Assembly (NCBI RefSeq): GCF_014931215.1
Contig: NZ_CP063089.1
Span: 1 to 64,000, forward strand
Source: Campylobacter sp. 2014D-0216
GTDB lineage: Bacteria > Campylobacterota > Campylobacteria > Campylobacterales > Campylobacteraceae
Length of the DNA stretch: 64,000 nucleotides
Direction of reading: 5' to 3'
Part shown: piece after piece, positions 40,290 to 49,167 of the stretch
How the letters are laid out: each line of letters opens with the position of its first letter
Position numbering within the stretch: the first letter of the stretch is position 1
Position numbers and translations under genes: made by a program
The notes under the pieces: model-generated
The model's input: the letters and a program-made list of their open reading frames with translations, nothing else
Database searches by the model: none
Told to the model about the DNA's origin: nothing

Positions 40290-41336
40290 GGCTTCAGCTT
40301 GATGATAAGCGATTAATGGCTCAATGATTTCATCAAAAAGTCCACCTTCTAAAATTGCATCAAGTCTATATAAAGTTAGATTAATTCTATGATCACTAAT
40401 TCTATTTTGTGGAAAATTATAAGTGCGTATGCGTTCGCTTCTATCGCCACTTCCAACTTGTGATTTTCTTGCCTCACTTTCTTTGGCTAAGCGTTCTTGT
40501 TCTTGCATTTCAAAAAGTCTCGCTTTTAAGACTTTCATTGCACTTTCTTTATTTTTATGCTGGCTTTTTCCATCTTGGTTTACTACAACTATACCTGTTG
40601 GAATGTGAGTAATTCTTACTGCACTATCTGTGGTATTTACGCTTTGTCCACCATGACCGCTACTACGCATTACATCGATTTTTAAATCATTAGGATTGAT
40701 TTGAATTTCAACATCATCTACTTCTGGCATAATGGCAACAGTTATAGCTGAAGTATGAACTCTGCCTTGAGATTCTGTTTCAGGTACTCTTTGAACTCTG
40801 TGCGTTCCGCCTTCATATTTTAGCCTTGAATAAGCTCCATTTCCCTTGATAAGAATGATAATTTCTTTAAATCCACCTACGCTACCTTCGCTAGAACTAA
40901 CAATTTCATACTTATAGTCACGATTTTCTGCATAGCGTATATAAGCTTTTACTAAGTCTCCAACGAACAAAGAAGCTTCATCTCCACCTGTTCCTGCACG
41001 AATTTCTAAAAAGATATTTTTATCATCATTTGGATCTTTAGGTAATAAAAGAATTTTTAATTCTTCTTCAAGTTGTGGTTTTAAAACTTCAAGATTTTTA
41101 AGTTCTTCTTTTGCAAGCTCGCCTAATTCAGCATCAGACAAAAGAAGTTTGTTTTCTTCTATATCATCTAAAGTTTTTAGATATTCTTGTGCTTTTTCTA
41201 CTATGGGTTCTAAATTCTTTTGCTCTTTGGATAGAGCCGTCATTTTAGAAATATCATTAGAGATATTAACATCGCTAAGAAGAGTGTTTAACTCATCAAA
41301 GCGTGCTAAAAAAGGTTTGAGTTTATCAGCTAACAT
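40269..41336 (-). CDS. prfA: Peptide chain release factor 1
   Basis: The 355-residue factor recognises UAA and UAG and triggers peptide release. The universal GGQ loop is visible in '[18 protein letters not shown]' near residue 227 and the codon-recognition region in '[21 protein letters not shown]' near residue 180. Length is normal. It lies 4 bases after rpsT on the same strand, so the two translation genes form an operon. The 3' end is folded into a bidirectional terminator. Confidence 0.97.
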   Translation of the reverse strand: MLADKLKPFLARFDELNTLLSDVNISNDISKMTALSKEQKNLEPIVEKAQEYLKTLDDIEENKLLLSDAELGELAKEELKNLEVLKPQLEEELKILLLPKDPNDDKNIFLEIRAGTGGDEASLFVGDLVKAYIRYAENRDYKYEIVSSSEGSVGGFKEIIILIKGNGAYSRLKYEGGTHRVQRVPETESQGRVHTSAITVAIMPEVDDVEIQINPNDLKIDVMRSSGHGGQSVNTTDSAVRITHIPTGIVVVNQDGKSQHKNKESAMKVLKARLFEMQEQERLAKESEARKSQVGSGDRSERIRTYNFPQNRISDHRINLTLYRLDAILEGGLFDEIIEPLIAYHQAEALKQENL

Positions 41337-41340
41337 TAAA

Positions 41341-41604
41341 TTATGCTAATTTATTTACCAATAATGCCAATCTGCTAACACGGCGTGATGCAGTTTGTTT
41401 TTTCAAAAATCCACGACTTACCATAGCGTGAATGCTTTTATTAGCTACTTTCAACGCATTTTGTGCAGCTTCTTTATCATTGTTTGCTGCTGCTTCACGA
41501 ACCGCTTTTGTAATGTTTTTTAATCTTGTTCTATAAAATCTATTTCTTTCAGTTCTTTTGATAGTTTGTCTTGCTCTTTTTTCAGCAGATTTATGGTTTG
41601 CCAT
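41341..41604 (-). CDS. rpsT: 30S ribosomal protein S20
   Basis: The 87-residue basic protein '[30 protein letters not shown]...' has the typical S20 N-terminus and length. It binds 16S rRNA. AAGGAAAA precedes the ATG. It is followed by prfA after 4 bases. Confidence 0.97.
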   Translation of the reverse strand: MANHKSAEKRARQTIKRTERNRFYRTRLKNITKAVREAAANNDKEAAQNALKVANKSIHAMVSRGFLKKQTASRRVSRLALLVNKLA

Positions 41605-41687
41605 AATTTTCCTTTTTTATATAAATTAAATTGCTAATTATACAAGATTAAAATTAAATTTTAATTAATTTAAGTAATTTTAAAGTA

Positions 41688-41828
41688 TCAATTAATCATA
41701 TTCATAGCTTTTACTAAGCAAGATTTTTGATCTTGACATTTGCTTTCTAATTTTTCTGCAAGAGTTTCTTCATGTGTTATCGCAATAAAAACCATAATTA
41801 CACTAAAAAGAGTAGTTAGAATTTTCAT
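41688..41828 (-). CDS. Small exported or membrane protein of 46 residues
   Basis: A reading frame with AAGGAAAA about 6 bases before ATG 41828 encodes 46 residues. An N-terminal hydrophobic helix (residues ~3-17, LTTLFSVIMVFIAIT) is followed by a charged segment with two cysteines, 'SKCQDQKSCLVKAM'. That is the layout of a secreted or inner-membrane-tethered microprotein, and the Cys pair could form a disulfide in the periplasm. I do not recognise a family. It fills most of the 285-base gap between rpsT and rluB. The good ribosome-binding site and signal-like start favour a real gene. Confidence 0.6.
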   Translation of the reverse strand: MKILTTLFSVIMVFIAITHEETLAEKLESKCQDQKSCLVKAMNMIN

Positions 41829-41889
41829 TAATTTTCCTTTTTAAATATTTTGAAAAATTATAAAAATTCTTTGTGGAAATAATGTGAAT

Positions 41890-42651
41890 TTAATATTTTA
41901 TATTATTTGTTTTTAAAAAATCACGCAATTTTTCATACTCGCCATTTTCTAAGTAACGATACTTTCCTGCTTTTAACATGCCAAGATCTAAGGCACCAAA
42001 AGCTACTCTTTTAAGGTCCATTACTTCTAAGTCAAAATGTCCAAAAAAGCGTCTTAGTTCTCTATTTTTACCTTCATTGATGATTACTTTTAATTTAGTA
42101 TAACCTCCACTAGAACCAAAAATTTCAAAACCTAAAAATGGAGCAAAACTCATTGAGGTTATTTTGGTTTTAGCATGAGCTCCTTTTTTTTCATTTTGAA
42201 TTTCTAGACCATTTTGCATAGCTTCAATGACATTTTTATCTACACTACCTTTTACTTTTAAGTAATACTCTCTTTCTAAATCACTATGCATCAGTGCATC
42301 TGCTATCACAGGAGAATCAGTGAGTAAAAGTAAACCTTCACTTGCAAAGTCAAGTCTTCCTACACTAAGCCAAGTGTTAAATTGTTTTGGCAAAGTATGA
42401 TAGATGGTTTTTCTACCTCTATCATCTCTTTTGCTAACTATCTCGCCTTTTTGTTTATGGTAAATAATCACTGAAAATTGTGTTTTTTTATGGAGTTTTT
42501 TACCATTGATGAAAACTTTATCTTCAGGATTTACGCTATCACTGAGCAAGGCTGTTTTTTTATTGATTTTTACTAAGCCTTGCTTGATTAACTCATCAGC
42601 CTCACGGCGAGAGTATTTACTATTATGTGAGATGAATTTATTAATTCTCAT
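41890..42651 (-). CDS. rluB: 23S rRNA pseudouridine synthase, RsuA/RluB family
   Basis: The 253-residue enzyme has an N-terminal S4 RNA-binding domain ('MRINKFISHNSKYSRREADELIKQGLVKIN'). The catalytic domain carries the active Asp in 'VGRLDFASEGLLLLTD' near residue 98 and ends with 'INEGKNRELRRFFGHFDLEV', typical of the RsuA/RluB/RluE/RluF group. RluB isomerises one uridine in 23S rRNA; the precise member is an assignment by similarity. It lies 9 bases downstream of rnj. Confidence 0.88.
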   Translation of the reverse strand: MRINKFISHNSKYSRREADELIKQGLVKINKKTALLSDSVNPEDKVFINGKKLHKKTQFSVIIYHKQKGEIVSKRDDRGRKTIYHTLPKQFNTWLSVGRLDFASEGLLLLTDSPVIADALMHSDLEREYYLKVKGSVDKNVIEAMQNGLEIQNEKKGAHAKTKITSMSFAPFLGFEIFGSSGGYTKLKVIINEGKNRELRRFFGHFDLEVMDLKRVAFGALDLGMLKAGKYRYLENGEYEKLRDFLKTNNIKY

Positions 42652-42660
42652 AGTTTTACT

Positions 42661-44607
42661 TTACATCACAAAAATGGTCGGTACTATGGTCGGATATTTT
42701 TTGATTTTTCTAAAAATATGCTTTCTTAGTACTTGTCTAATTTGTGCTTCTAAAACTTTTGGGTTGTCTAAAATTTCATCTTTTACATTAGGGAAAAATT
42801 GACTTAAAACATCACTCATTTCTTTTGAGAATGCTCCATCTTGTTTATCAGCCACTAAACCATAGCTAAATACTCTTGGTTTATTGATTAGTGTTTTACT
42901 TGCTTTATCAAGCTGAGCAATGATGACAACTATACCACTATCTGCTAACTTTTGTCTATCAATGACAACATCATCTGCGATTTGTTTGTTGATTTGATTA
43001 TCTACAAAAACTTTTCCTGTTTTAACTGTTTTTACACGTTTGATGTATTTTTGGCAAAGTTCTACTTGATCTCCATCGCTCATTAAGTAGATATTTCTTT
43101 CAGGTATGCCACATTTGAGTGCAGTTTCTTTATGTTTGTTGATATGATTGTATTCTCCATGCACTGGCAAGAAAAATTTAGGTTTTACTAAAGTTAACAT
43201 GAGTTTTTGTTCTTCTATGCTAGCATGCCCACTTACGTGAATTTCACTAAATTCTTGATAAGCTACTTTAGCTCCTGCTTTTAAAAGATAATCAAGCACA
43301 GCAGAAACATTTGCTTCATTTCCTGGTATTGCTTTAGCTGAAATGATAACTTGATCACTAGGTTTGATTTTGATAAATTTATGCTCATCAGTAGCCATTC
43401 TATATAAAGCGCTCATAGTTTCGCCTTGACTTCCTGTGGTAACAATTAATACTTCATTATCTTTGTATTTGCTGACTTCATCTGCATCAATGAAAATTTT
43501 TCTATCAAGCTTGATATAGCCAAGTTCCATAGTTGTATAGAGATTTCTTTCCATAGAACGCCCTATGACACATACTTTTCTACCATATTTTAAACCATAG
43601 CTAATAGCTTGATATACACGGTGGATATTAGAGCTAAAGGTGCTCATAATCACCCTACCTTTAGTTTTAGCAAAAATTTGATCAAAAGTAGGCCCTACAG
43701 AACTTTCACTTTTTGTGTAGCCTTCTTTATATGAGTTTGTACTATCACTTAAAAGACAAAGCACGCCTTCTTCACCATAATGTGCTAAACGACTTAAATC
43801 TGTTGGATAGCCATCGATTGGTGTTTGATCTATTTTAAAATCTCCTGTGTGTATGATAGTTCCTGCTTTTGTTTTAATAGCCAAAGCTGAAGCATCAATA
43901 ATAGAGTGGGTTATATGGATCCATTCTAGATCAAAATCTCCTATTTCATAGATTTGTCTTTTTGTTACAGGTCTAAACCATTTACGTTCGGCTTTTAATC
44001 CATGTTCTTCAAATTTATTTGAAATCATACCTAATGCTAAAGGTGTTGCATAGATAGGGAATTGGAATTCTTTGAAAAAATACGGCACCGCACCGATATG
44101 ATCTTCATGAGCATGTGTGATGATAATAGCGCGAATTTTATTTTTAATCTTTCTTACATAATCAAAATCAGGTATGATGATATCTACCCCATGCATGGTT
44201 CCATCTGGAAAACTCATACCTATATCAACAATAATCGCATCATTATTGGTTTCAAATACAGTGATATTTCCACCAATTTCCCCTAATCCACCTAATGGGG
44301 TAATGCGAATTTTATGCTCACTTGAATTGTTGTGTTTTAAAGGGTGAAGTCTTAGTTCATGCATGATTTTATTTGCTTCGATACTTTTAGAAAGTTCTAT
44401 TTGCCATTCTTCATTACCACTTAGCTTAGAAGGTAAATTTCTATTTTTTTTCTTTTTCTTTTTTTCTTCACTTGCTTCAGCTGGAGTATTTTCTACTTTA
44501 ACTTCAGCATTTTGTTCTTGGTTTTGCGAATCTTTTCTTTTTCTATTTCTAAACTTATTGAATCTTTTAGGTTTAGTTTGTTCTTGAGTTTTGTTTTCTT
44601 CGCTCAT
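42661..44607 (-). CDS. rnj: Ribonuclease J
   Basis: The 648-residue metallo-beta-lactamase/beta-CASP nuclease has endo- and 5'-3' exonuclease activity in RNA decay. Zinc motifs are 'TPLGGLGEIGGN' and 'ITHAHEDHIGAVPYF' near residue 165; beta-CASP motifs include 'FSSNIHRVYQAIS' and 'VSGHASIEEQKLML'. The first ~85 residues form a Lys/Glu/Asn-rich disordered extension ('KKKKKKNRN') characteristic of Helicobacter/Campylobacter RNase J. AAGGAAG before ATG 44607 supports this start, although it overlaps rsmA by 35 bases. Confidence 0.95.
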   Translation of the reverse strand: MSEENKTQEQTKPKRFNKFRNRKRKDSQNQEQNAEVKVENTPAEASEEKKKKKKNRNLPSKLSGNEEWQIELSKSIEANKIMHELRLHPLKHNNSSEHKIRITPLGGLGEIGGNITVFETNNDAIIVDIGMSFPDGTMHGVDIIIPDFDYVRKIKNKIRAIIITHAHEDHIGAVPYFFKEFQFPIYATPLALGMISNKFEEHGLKAERKWFRPVTKRQIYEIGDFDLEWIHITHSIIDASALAIKTKAGTIIHTGDFKIDQTPIDGYPTDLSRLAHYGEEGVLCLLSDSTNSYKEGYTKSESSVGPTFDQIFAKTKGRVIMSTFSSNIHRVYQAISYGLKYGRKVCVIGRSMERNLYTTMELGYIKLDRKIFIDADEVSKYKDNEVLIVTTGSQGETMSALYRMATDEHKFIKIKPSDQVIISAKAIPGNEANVSAVLDYLLKAGAKVAYQEFSEIHVSGHASIEEQKLMLTLVKPKFFLPVHGEYNHINKHKETALKCGIPERNIYLMSDGDQVELCQKYIKRVKTVKTGKVFVDNQINKQIADDVVIDRQKLADSGIVVIIAQLDKASKTLINKPRVFSYGLVADKQDGAFSKEMSDVLSQFFPNVKDEILDNPKVLEAQIRQVLRKHIFRKIKKYPTIVPTIFVM

Positions 44608-45394
44608 AGTCTTCCTTTAAATATTCATAAATTTTAAGGTATAAATCAACGCTAATTTCATGAGCTCTTGAGGTAGAAGAGAGATTTAGTGCTTCAAATG
44701 CTTTTAAAATTTTTTCTTTTTTATTTTTAAAATTAGATATAAGTTGTTTTCTTGGATTTTGAAAACACACTCTTAGAAAATCTTTAAAAGCTTCTATATT
44801 TTCACATTGATGCTGATAATGACTTGTTTTTATCAGTTTCATTACAGCTGAAGTAACTTTTGGCGGAGGATTAAAGCTTTGTGGTTGTATATCAAAAAGC
44901 ATTTGTCTTTGGCATATTAATGCACAAAGTACCCCTAAAGCTGAAAAATTACTTTCTTTTTCATTTGCGCAAAATTTTTGCGCTACTTCTTTTTGCACCA
45001 TTACTATAAGCCCAAGACAATTTCGATCTTCTAAGGCTTTTAAAATCAAATTTGTAGCAATATAATATGGTAAATTTGCTACTAAAAAGTACTCTTTGTC
45101 GCTTAAACTTCCTTGATCAAAAGCATCGCTTGCATTTTGATGAATAAGCTCAAAATTTCCACCTTCAATCTCATTTTGAAATTTTTTATTTAAAATAGGA
45201 ATCAAATCTTTATCAATCTCATAAGCTCTAATCTTAGCTTGTGGGATTTTCAAAAGTTCTTGCGTTAAATCACCTAAGCCAGGCCCAATCTCAACTATAT
45301 TTTTAGCATCTTTGGGTATGGCTTGGATGATTTTATCTACCACGCTTTTATCACATAAAAAATTTTGTCCAAAATGTTTTTTCGCTTTTATCAT
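44573..45394 (-). CDS. rsmA: 16S rRNA dimethyladenosine transferase RsmA (KsgA)
   Basis: The 273-residue enzyme dimethylates two adjacent adenosines near the 3' end of 16S rRNA. Visible are 'KKHFGQNFLCDKSVVDKI' at the start, SAM motif 'IVEIGPGLGDLTQELL' near residue 34, the catalytic 'NLPYYIATNLI' near residue 106 and 'FNPPPKVTSAVMKL'. Length is normal. Its last 12 codons overlap the rnj start, coupling the two. The arrangement rsmA-rnj beside rlmN matches C. jejuni Cj1711c-Cj1710c. Confidence 0.96.
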   Translation of the reverse strand: MIKAKKHFGQNFLCDKSVVDKIIQAIPKDAKNIVEIGPGLGDLTQELLKIPQAKIRAYEIDKDLIPILNKKFQNEIEGGNFELIHQNASDAFDQGSLSDKEYFLVANLPYYIATNLILKALEDRNCLGLIVMVQKEVAQKFCANEKESNFSALGVLCALICQRQMLFDIQPQSFNPPPKVTSAVMKLIKTSHYQHQCENIEAFKDFLRVCFQNPRKQLISNFKNKKEKILKAFEALNLSSTSRAHEISVDLYLKIYEYLKEDYERRKQNSRTN

Positions 45395-45485
45395 AAAATT
45401 TATTTTATCTAAAAAATATTAATTATAGCATTATTTTAAGTCCTAATTAGATAAAATTTGAATTATTTTTTACAAAGGTTAATTT

Positions 45486-46019
45486 TTGGAAAATCTTATA
45501 GTATGTGCAGGTGGTAATGAAGATTTTAAATTTGCACAAAGTATTGGTATCGGTTTAGTTCATTCTGCATTTTCTTTAGGAAAAATTCTAAGTCAAAAAA
45601 AAGTAGATAGAATAATCTTTATAGGAACATGTGGAATTTACCAAGAAGGTAAAATTTTAGATCTTTACGAAAGCTCTAATGCTGCGAATTTAGAATATGC
45701 AAATTTATTTGATAGTTTTTATACGCCTATAGCTAATGAGGTTAGATTAAATGTTTCACATGAAACTATGATTAACTCTTCAAATTATATTTGTAAAGAT
45801 GAAAAAATCGCAAGAGAATTTTTTAAAAAAGGTATGCATATTGAAAATATGGAAGGATATGCAGTGCTTTCGTGTGCAAAAATACATAAAATTGAAGGGA
45901 TTTGTTATTTGTGTGCGACAAATTTTTGTAACGAATTTGCACATGAGGATTTTTTAAAAAACCATCAAAAAGCAAAAGAATTATTAAAAGAATTTTTATA
46001 TGATAAAAAACTTATATAG
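45486..46019 (+). CDS. Nucleoside phosphorylase-like protein (PNP/UDP family)
   Basis: The 177-residue protein starts with TTG at 45486, preceded by AAAGG; no ATG gives the conserved N-terminus. Segments '[25 protein letters not shown]', '[10 protein letters not shown]' and especially '[15 protein letters not shown]' match the fold and the substrate-ribose contact (MEGYAV) of the purine-nucleoside phosphorylase/nucleosidase superfamily. It is shorter than most members (~230), so substrate is uncertain; MTA/SAH nucleosidase or futalosine hydrolase are alternatives. It corresponds by order to C. jejuni Cj1712. It ends 7 bases before the chosen rlmN start. Confidence 0.75.
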   Translation: MENLIVCAGGNEDFKFAQSIGIGLVHSAFSLGKILSQKKVDRIIFIGTCGIYQEGKILDLYESSNAANLEYANLFDSFYTPIANEVRLNVSHETMINSSNYICKDEKIAREFFKKGMHIENMEGYAVLSCAKIHKIEGICYLCATNFCNEFAHEDFLKNHQKAKELLKEFLYDKKLI

Positions 46020-46026
46020 GAAAAAA

Positions 46027-47094
46027 ATGAGTGAATTAAAAAATATATTGGATTTTACCAAAGAAGAATTAGAAAATTTGGTTCAGCCTAAATTTAGAGC
46101 AAAGCAAATTTTTGAATGGGTATATAAAAAATATGCAGATGATTTTTTACAAATGTCATCTTTGCCAAAAGACTTTAGAAGCCATTTGCAAGAAAATTTT
46201 CATTTTTCACCTTTAAAATGTGTTAAAGAAGAAAAAAGTAAAGATGGGAGTATAAAATATCTTTTTGAACTTCTAGATGGTAAAAAGATAGAAGCTGTTT
46301 TGCTTCCTATGAAAGATGAACTTGTAGATGAAGATGGTAAAATCATTAAACACGCTAGATACACAATCTGTGTTTCTTCTCAAGTGGGTTGTAAAAGTGG
46401 TTGTAGTTTTTGTCTTACTGCTAAAGGTGGTTTAAAAAGAAATTTAAGTGCAGGGGAAATAGTAGGACAAATTTTATGGATCAAAAAACATAACAACATA
46501 CCTTATGAAAGAAGAGTTAACATAGTCTATATGGGTATGGGTGAGCCTTTGGATAATCTTAAAAATGTTTCTAAGGCAGTTAGAATTTTAGCAGATAATG
46601 ATGCTTTGGCAATAAGTCCTAGAAGACAAACGATAAGCACTAGCGGTTTAGCAAAACAGATCAAAGAACTTGGCGAGATGAATTTGGGCGTGCTTTTGGC
46701 TATTTCACTCCATGCTGTAAATGATGAACTTAGAAGTGAATTAATGCCTATTAATAAAGCTTATAATATAGCAAGTATTATGGAAGCGGTGAGAAATTTT
46801 CCTATAGATCAGCGTAAGAGAGTGATGTTTGAATATCTTTTAATTGATGGAATTAATGATAAAATAGAACATGCAAAAGAATTAGTTAAACTGCTAAATG
46901 GTATAAAAGCTAAAGTGAATTTAATACTTTTTAATCCACATGAAGGAAGTTTATATAAAAGACCAAGTGTTGAAAATGCGGTTAAATTCCAAGATTACTT
47001 AAGTGCAAAAGGTGTTACTTGTACAATAAGAGAAAGCAAAGGACTTGATATTTCAGCTGCATGCGGACAACTCAAAGAAAGGCAAAATAAATAA
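46027..47094 (+). CDS. rlmN: Dual-specificity 23S rRNA/tRNA m2A methyltransferase RlmN
   Basis: From ATG 46027 it has 355 residues and starts [11 protein letters not shown], matching the family; the earlier in-frame start at 46000 lies inside the previous gene. AGGAAAAA precedes the ATG. The radical-SAM motif Cx3CxxC is 'CKSGCSFC' near residue 121, and the second methyl-carrying Cys lies in the C-terminal 'DISAACGQL'. RlmN methylates adenosine 2503 of 23S rRNA and A37 of some tRNAs. The stop shares a base with the ATG of a microprotein gene. Confidence 0.95.
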   Translation: MSELKNILDFTKEELENLVQPKFRAKQIFEWVYKKYADDFLQMSSLPKDFRSHLQENFHFSPLKCVKEEKSKDGSIKYLFELLDGKKIEAVLLPMKDELVDEDGKIIKHARYTICVSSQVGCKSGCSFCLTAKGGLKRNLSAGEIVGQILWIKKHNNIPYERRVNIVYMGMGEPLDNLKNVSKAVRILADNDALAISPRRQTISTSGLAKQIKELGEMNLGVLLAISLHAVNDELRSELMPINKAYNIASIMEAVRNFPIDQRKRVMFEYLLIDGINDKIEHAKELVKLLNGIKAKVNLILFNPHEGSLYKRPSVENAVKFQDYLSAKGVTCTIRESKGLDISAACGQLKERQNK

Positions 47095-47192
47095 TGACTT
47101 TACTTGATATAGCTCAACTTATTTTTATAAGTATAGTGGTGATTATAGGATTAGGTGGGATTATTTATGTTTTAAAAAACGAAGATAAGTGA
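47094..47192 (+). CDS. Single-helix membrane microprotein of 32 residues
   Basis: The ATG overlaps the rlmN stop as TAATG, so translation would be coupled. The product begins [20 protein letters not shown] and ends GGIIYVLKNEDK: one hydrophobic helix of about 20 residues with a charged C-terminus, predicted inner-membrane with the tail in the cytoplasm. I recall a very small hydrophobic gene at the same place in C. jejuni (between Cj1713 and Cj1715), which would support it. Function unknown. Confidence 0.65.
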   Translation: MTLLDIAQLIFISIVVIIGLGGIIYVLKNEDK

Positions 47193-48186
47193 TTAATTGA
47201 TATAATTTTTAAGTTTATCAATTACACTTGTTATAATTTTATTGATTTCATTGTGTGATAATTCGTTATATTTTTTATCAATAAAAACATAATCTTTATT
47301 GTATGTTGGCCAAAATATACTATCTTTTTTAGGATATAATCCAATACTAGGAATTTTCATATTACTTGCGATATGAATTGGACCTGTACTGGGACTAATA
47401 ATGCATTTTGATTGAGATATAAGTTCAGCTAAATTTAAAATATCATCATTATTTTTAAAAATATAAATTTCTGATAAAAGATTTATATTAAATTGTTCAA
47501 TATTTTTTATAAAAGTATCATGAATATCGTTATAAGTTGGAATAATAATAGCAATATTTGGATATGAAATTCGAATGCATGCTATAAGCTCAAGAAATGA
47601 AGTTGTTTTTAGTGTGAAATCTACTGTAATGCTAAAGGGATTTACAATAATGCAATTTTTGATATTGTTTTATTGGAGATAATTTTAATAATATCTTTGT
47701 TTTCATTTGATGTTTTTATAGTGGTATTAAAATTGATTTTTATGTATTTATCAAATTTTTTAGGATCTATTTTTCTAGCATAATACAGCATTCTATCTCT
47801 ATCACTTCTATTTTTAAAAAATCTTTTTGTTATGCTTGTAAAGACCGTTTTACGCTTAAGAGAAAATATACTAACAAATTTTGCTTTTACAATAATACGT
47901 TTTGTATTTATTAGAAGTTTAATTAAAAAAGATTTTGCATGGAAGGATATCATATAATCTAATGAATATTTATTGATTTGATCGATAATATTTTCATCAA
48001 TTTTTTCAATTAGTTCTATATGGTCAATAAAATCAAAATTTTTTTAGAATAGATTCAGTATTTTTTCTGCAAAAAACTGTTATATTTGCATGGTAAATAT
48101 ATTTAATTGCATATAGCATATCTAAACTTGCAACCATATCTCCGATATTATGAGGGCAAAAATATCCAATAGAAATATTTTTTCAC
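47193..48186 (-). pseudogene. Glycosyltransferase family 9 (heptosyltransferase-like) gene with three frameshifts
   Basis: The minus strand from GTG 48186 to TAA 47193 encodes a family 9 glycosyltransferase in three frames. The N-terminus reads 'NISIGYFCPHNIGDMVASLDML' and the C-terminus 'SPSTGPIHIASNMKIPSIGLYPKKDSIFWP', the nucleotide-sugar-binding hallmark. Frame breaks fall in A/T runs at 48178-48183 (one base too many), 48039-48045 (one too many) and 47656-47660 (one too few). Correcting them gives 993 bases, exactly 331 codons, a normal family length. The GTG overlaps the upstream stop (GTGA). No other in-frame stops are present, so decay is recent, switchable, or a sequencing artefact. 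LOS or capsule sugar transfer is the likely role. Confidence 0.8.
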
Positions 48187-49088
48187 AATAATCCTTCTTT
48201 TAAAAATTCATCTTTTATATTTTTTTGAGATTGTATTGAAAATTTTTGATTTTTATATATAAAATCTAAGCTAAAAGAGTGTAAAAGCAGTCTTTTAGCC
48301 CCTGTAATCTGAATTCTTTCGACTTCACTCATTTTTCCATCTAGTATTTGTTCGATTTGTATTTTTTCTAAACCATATAAAGGATCACCTAAAATTTTAT
48401 GTTTCACATGAAACAAATGTAGTCGTATTTGATGTTGTCTGCCTGTTAGAGGTTTGGCTAAAACCAAACTAGCGTCTAAATTTTTAAAATACTCTAAAGT
48501 GTAAAATTGGGTTAAAGCTTCTTTGCCGTTTTCACAAATTTGCATTCTAGTTTTGACTGCATCATAGTCTTTAGCTAAATCCATTTTTTCATCTACCATA
48601 AATTCTTTTTTGGTTTTTCCTTTTACTAGAGCAAGGTAGCTTTTTTGCACTAGTCTTTTTTCAAACATAGTTTTTAATTCAATTTGTGCATTTTTATGTT
48701 TTGCTATGAGTAAAAGTCCACTTGTTTCTTTATCTAATCTATGTGCCACACAAGCTTTTTCACCCCATAAATGCCAAATTTCATCACAAAGACTATAATT
48801 ACAGTTACGGCCATTAGGATGAGTTAGTATCCCACTTGGTTTTTCTACTACAGCAAAGTCATCATTTTCATAAACTACTTCTAGTCCTTTAGGGTTATTT
48901 TCGTATATGATTAGTTCTACTAAACCATCTAAAAATTTGTTTTTTTCTTCTACTAAAATTCCATTACAAAATAGTCTTTTTTTATCAATGAGTTTTTGTG
49001 CTTCACGCATGGAAATTTTCAGCTCATCCATAAGCAGTCTAAATGCCTTTTTTCCATTATTTGATAGTTTCTTTTTTATATATGCCAT
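48183..49088 (-). CDS. RluA/RluD-family 23S rRNA pseudouridine synthase
   Basis: The 301-residue enzyme has an N-terminal S4-like domain ('LLMDELKISMREAQKLIDKKRLFCNG') and a catalytic domain with 'KPSGILTHPNGRN', the active-site Asp in 'VAHRLDKETSGLLLIAK' near residue 118, and 'PLTGRQHQIRLHL'. It modifies uridine in rRNA or tRNA; the exact target is not deducible. C. jejuni has the same gene divergent from purB (Cj0022c-Cj0023). The stop overlaps the GTG of the broken glycosyltransferase gene. Confidence 0.92.
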   Translation of the reverse strand: MAYIKKKLSNNGKKAFRLLMDELKISMREAQKLIDKKRLFCNGILVEEKNKFLDGLVELIIYENNPKGLEVVYENDDFAVVEKPSGILTHPNGRNCNYSLCDEIWHLWGEKACVAHRLDKETSGLLLIAKHKNAQIELKTMFEKRLVQKSYLALVKGKTKKEFMVDEKMDLAKDYDAVKTRMQICENGKEALTQFYTLEYFKNLDASLVLAKPLTGRQHQIRLHLFHVKHKILGDPLYGLEKIQIEQILDGKMSEVERIQITGAKRLLLHSFSLDFIYKNQKFSIQSQKNIKDEFLKEGLL

Positions 49089-49167
49089 TTAATAACTTTC
49101 TTAGGTAAATTATAATAAAATTTAAGCTATTTTTTCATAAAAAATTATATATAAAAAGGTCTTGAAA

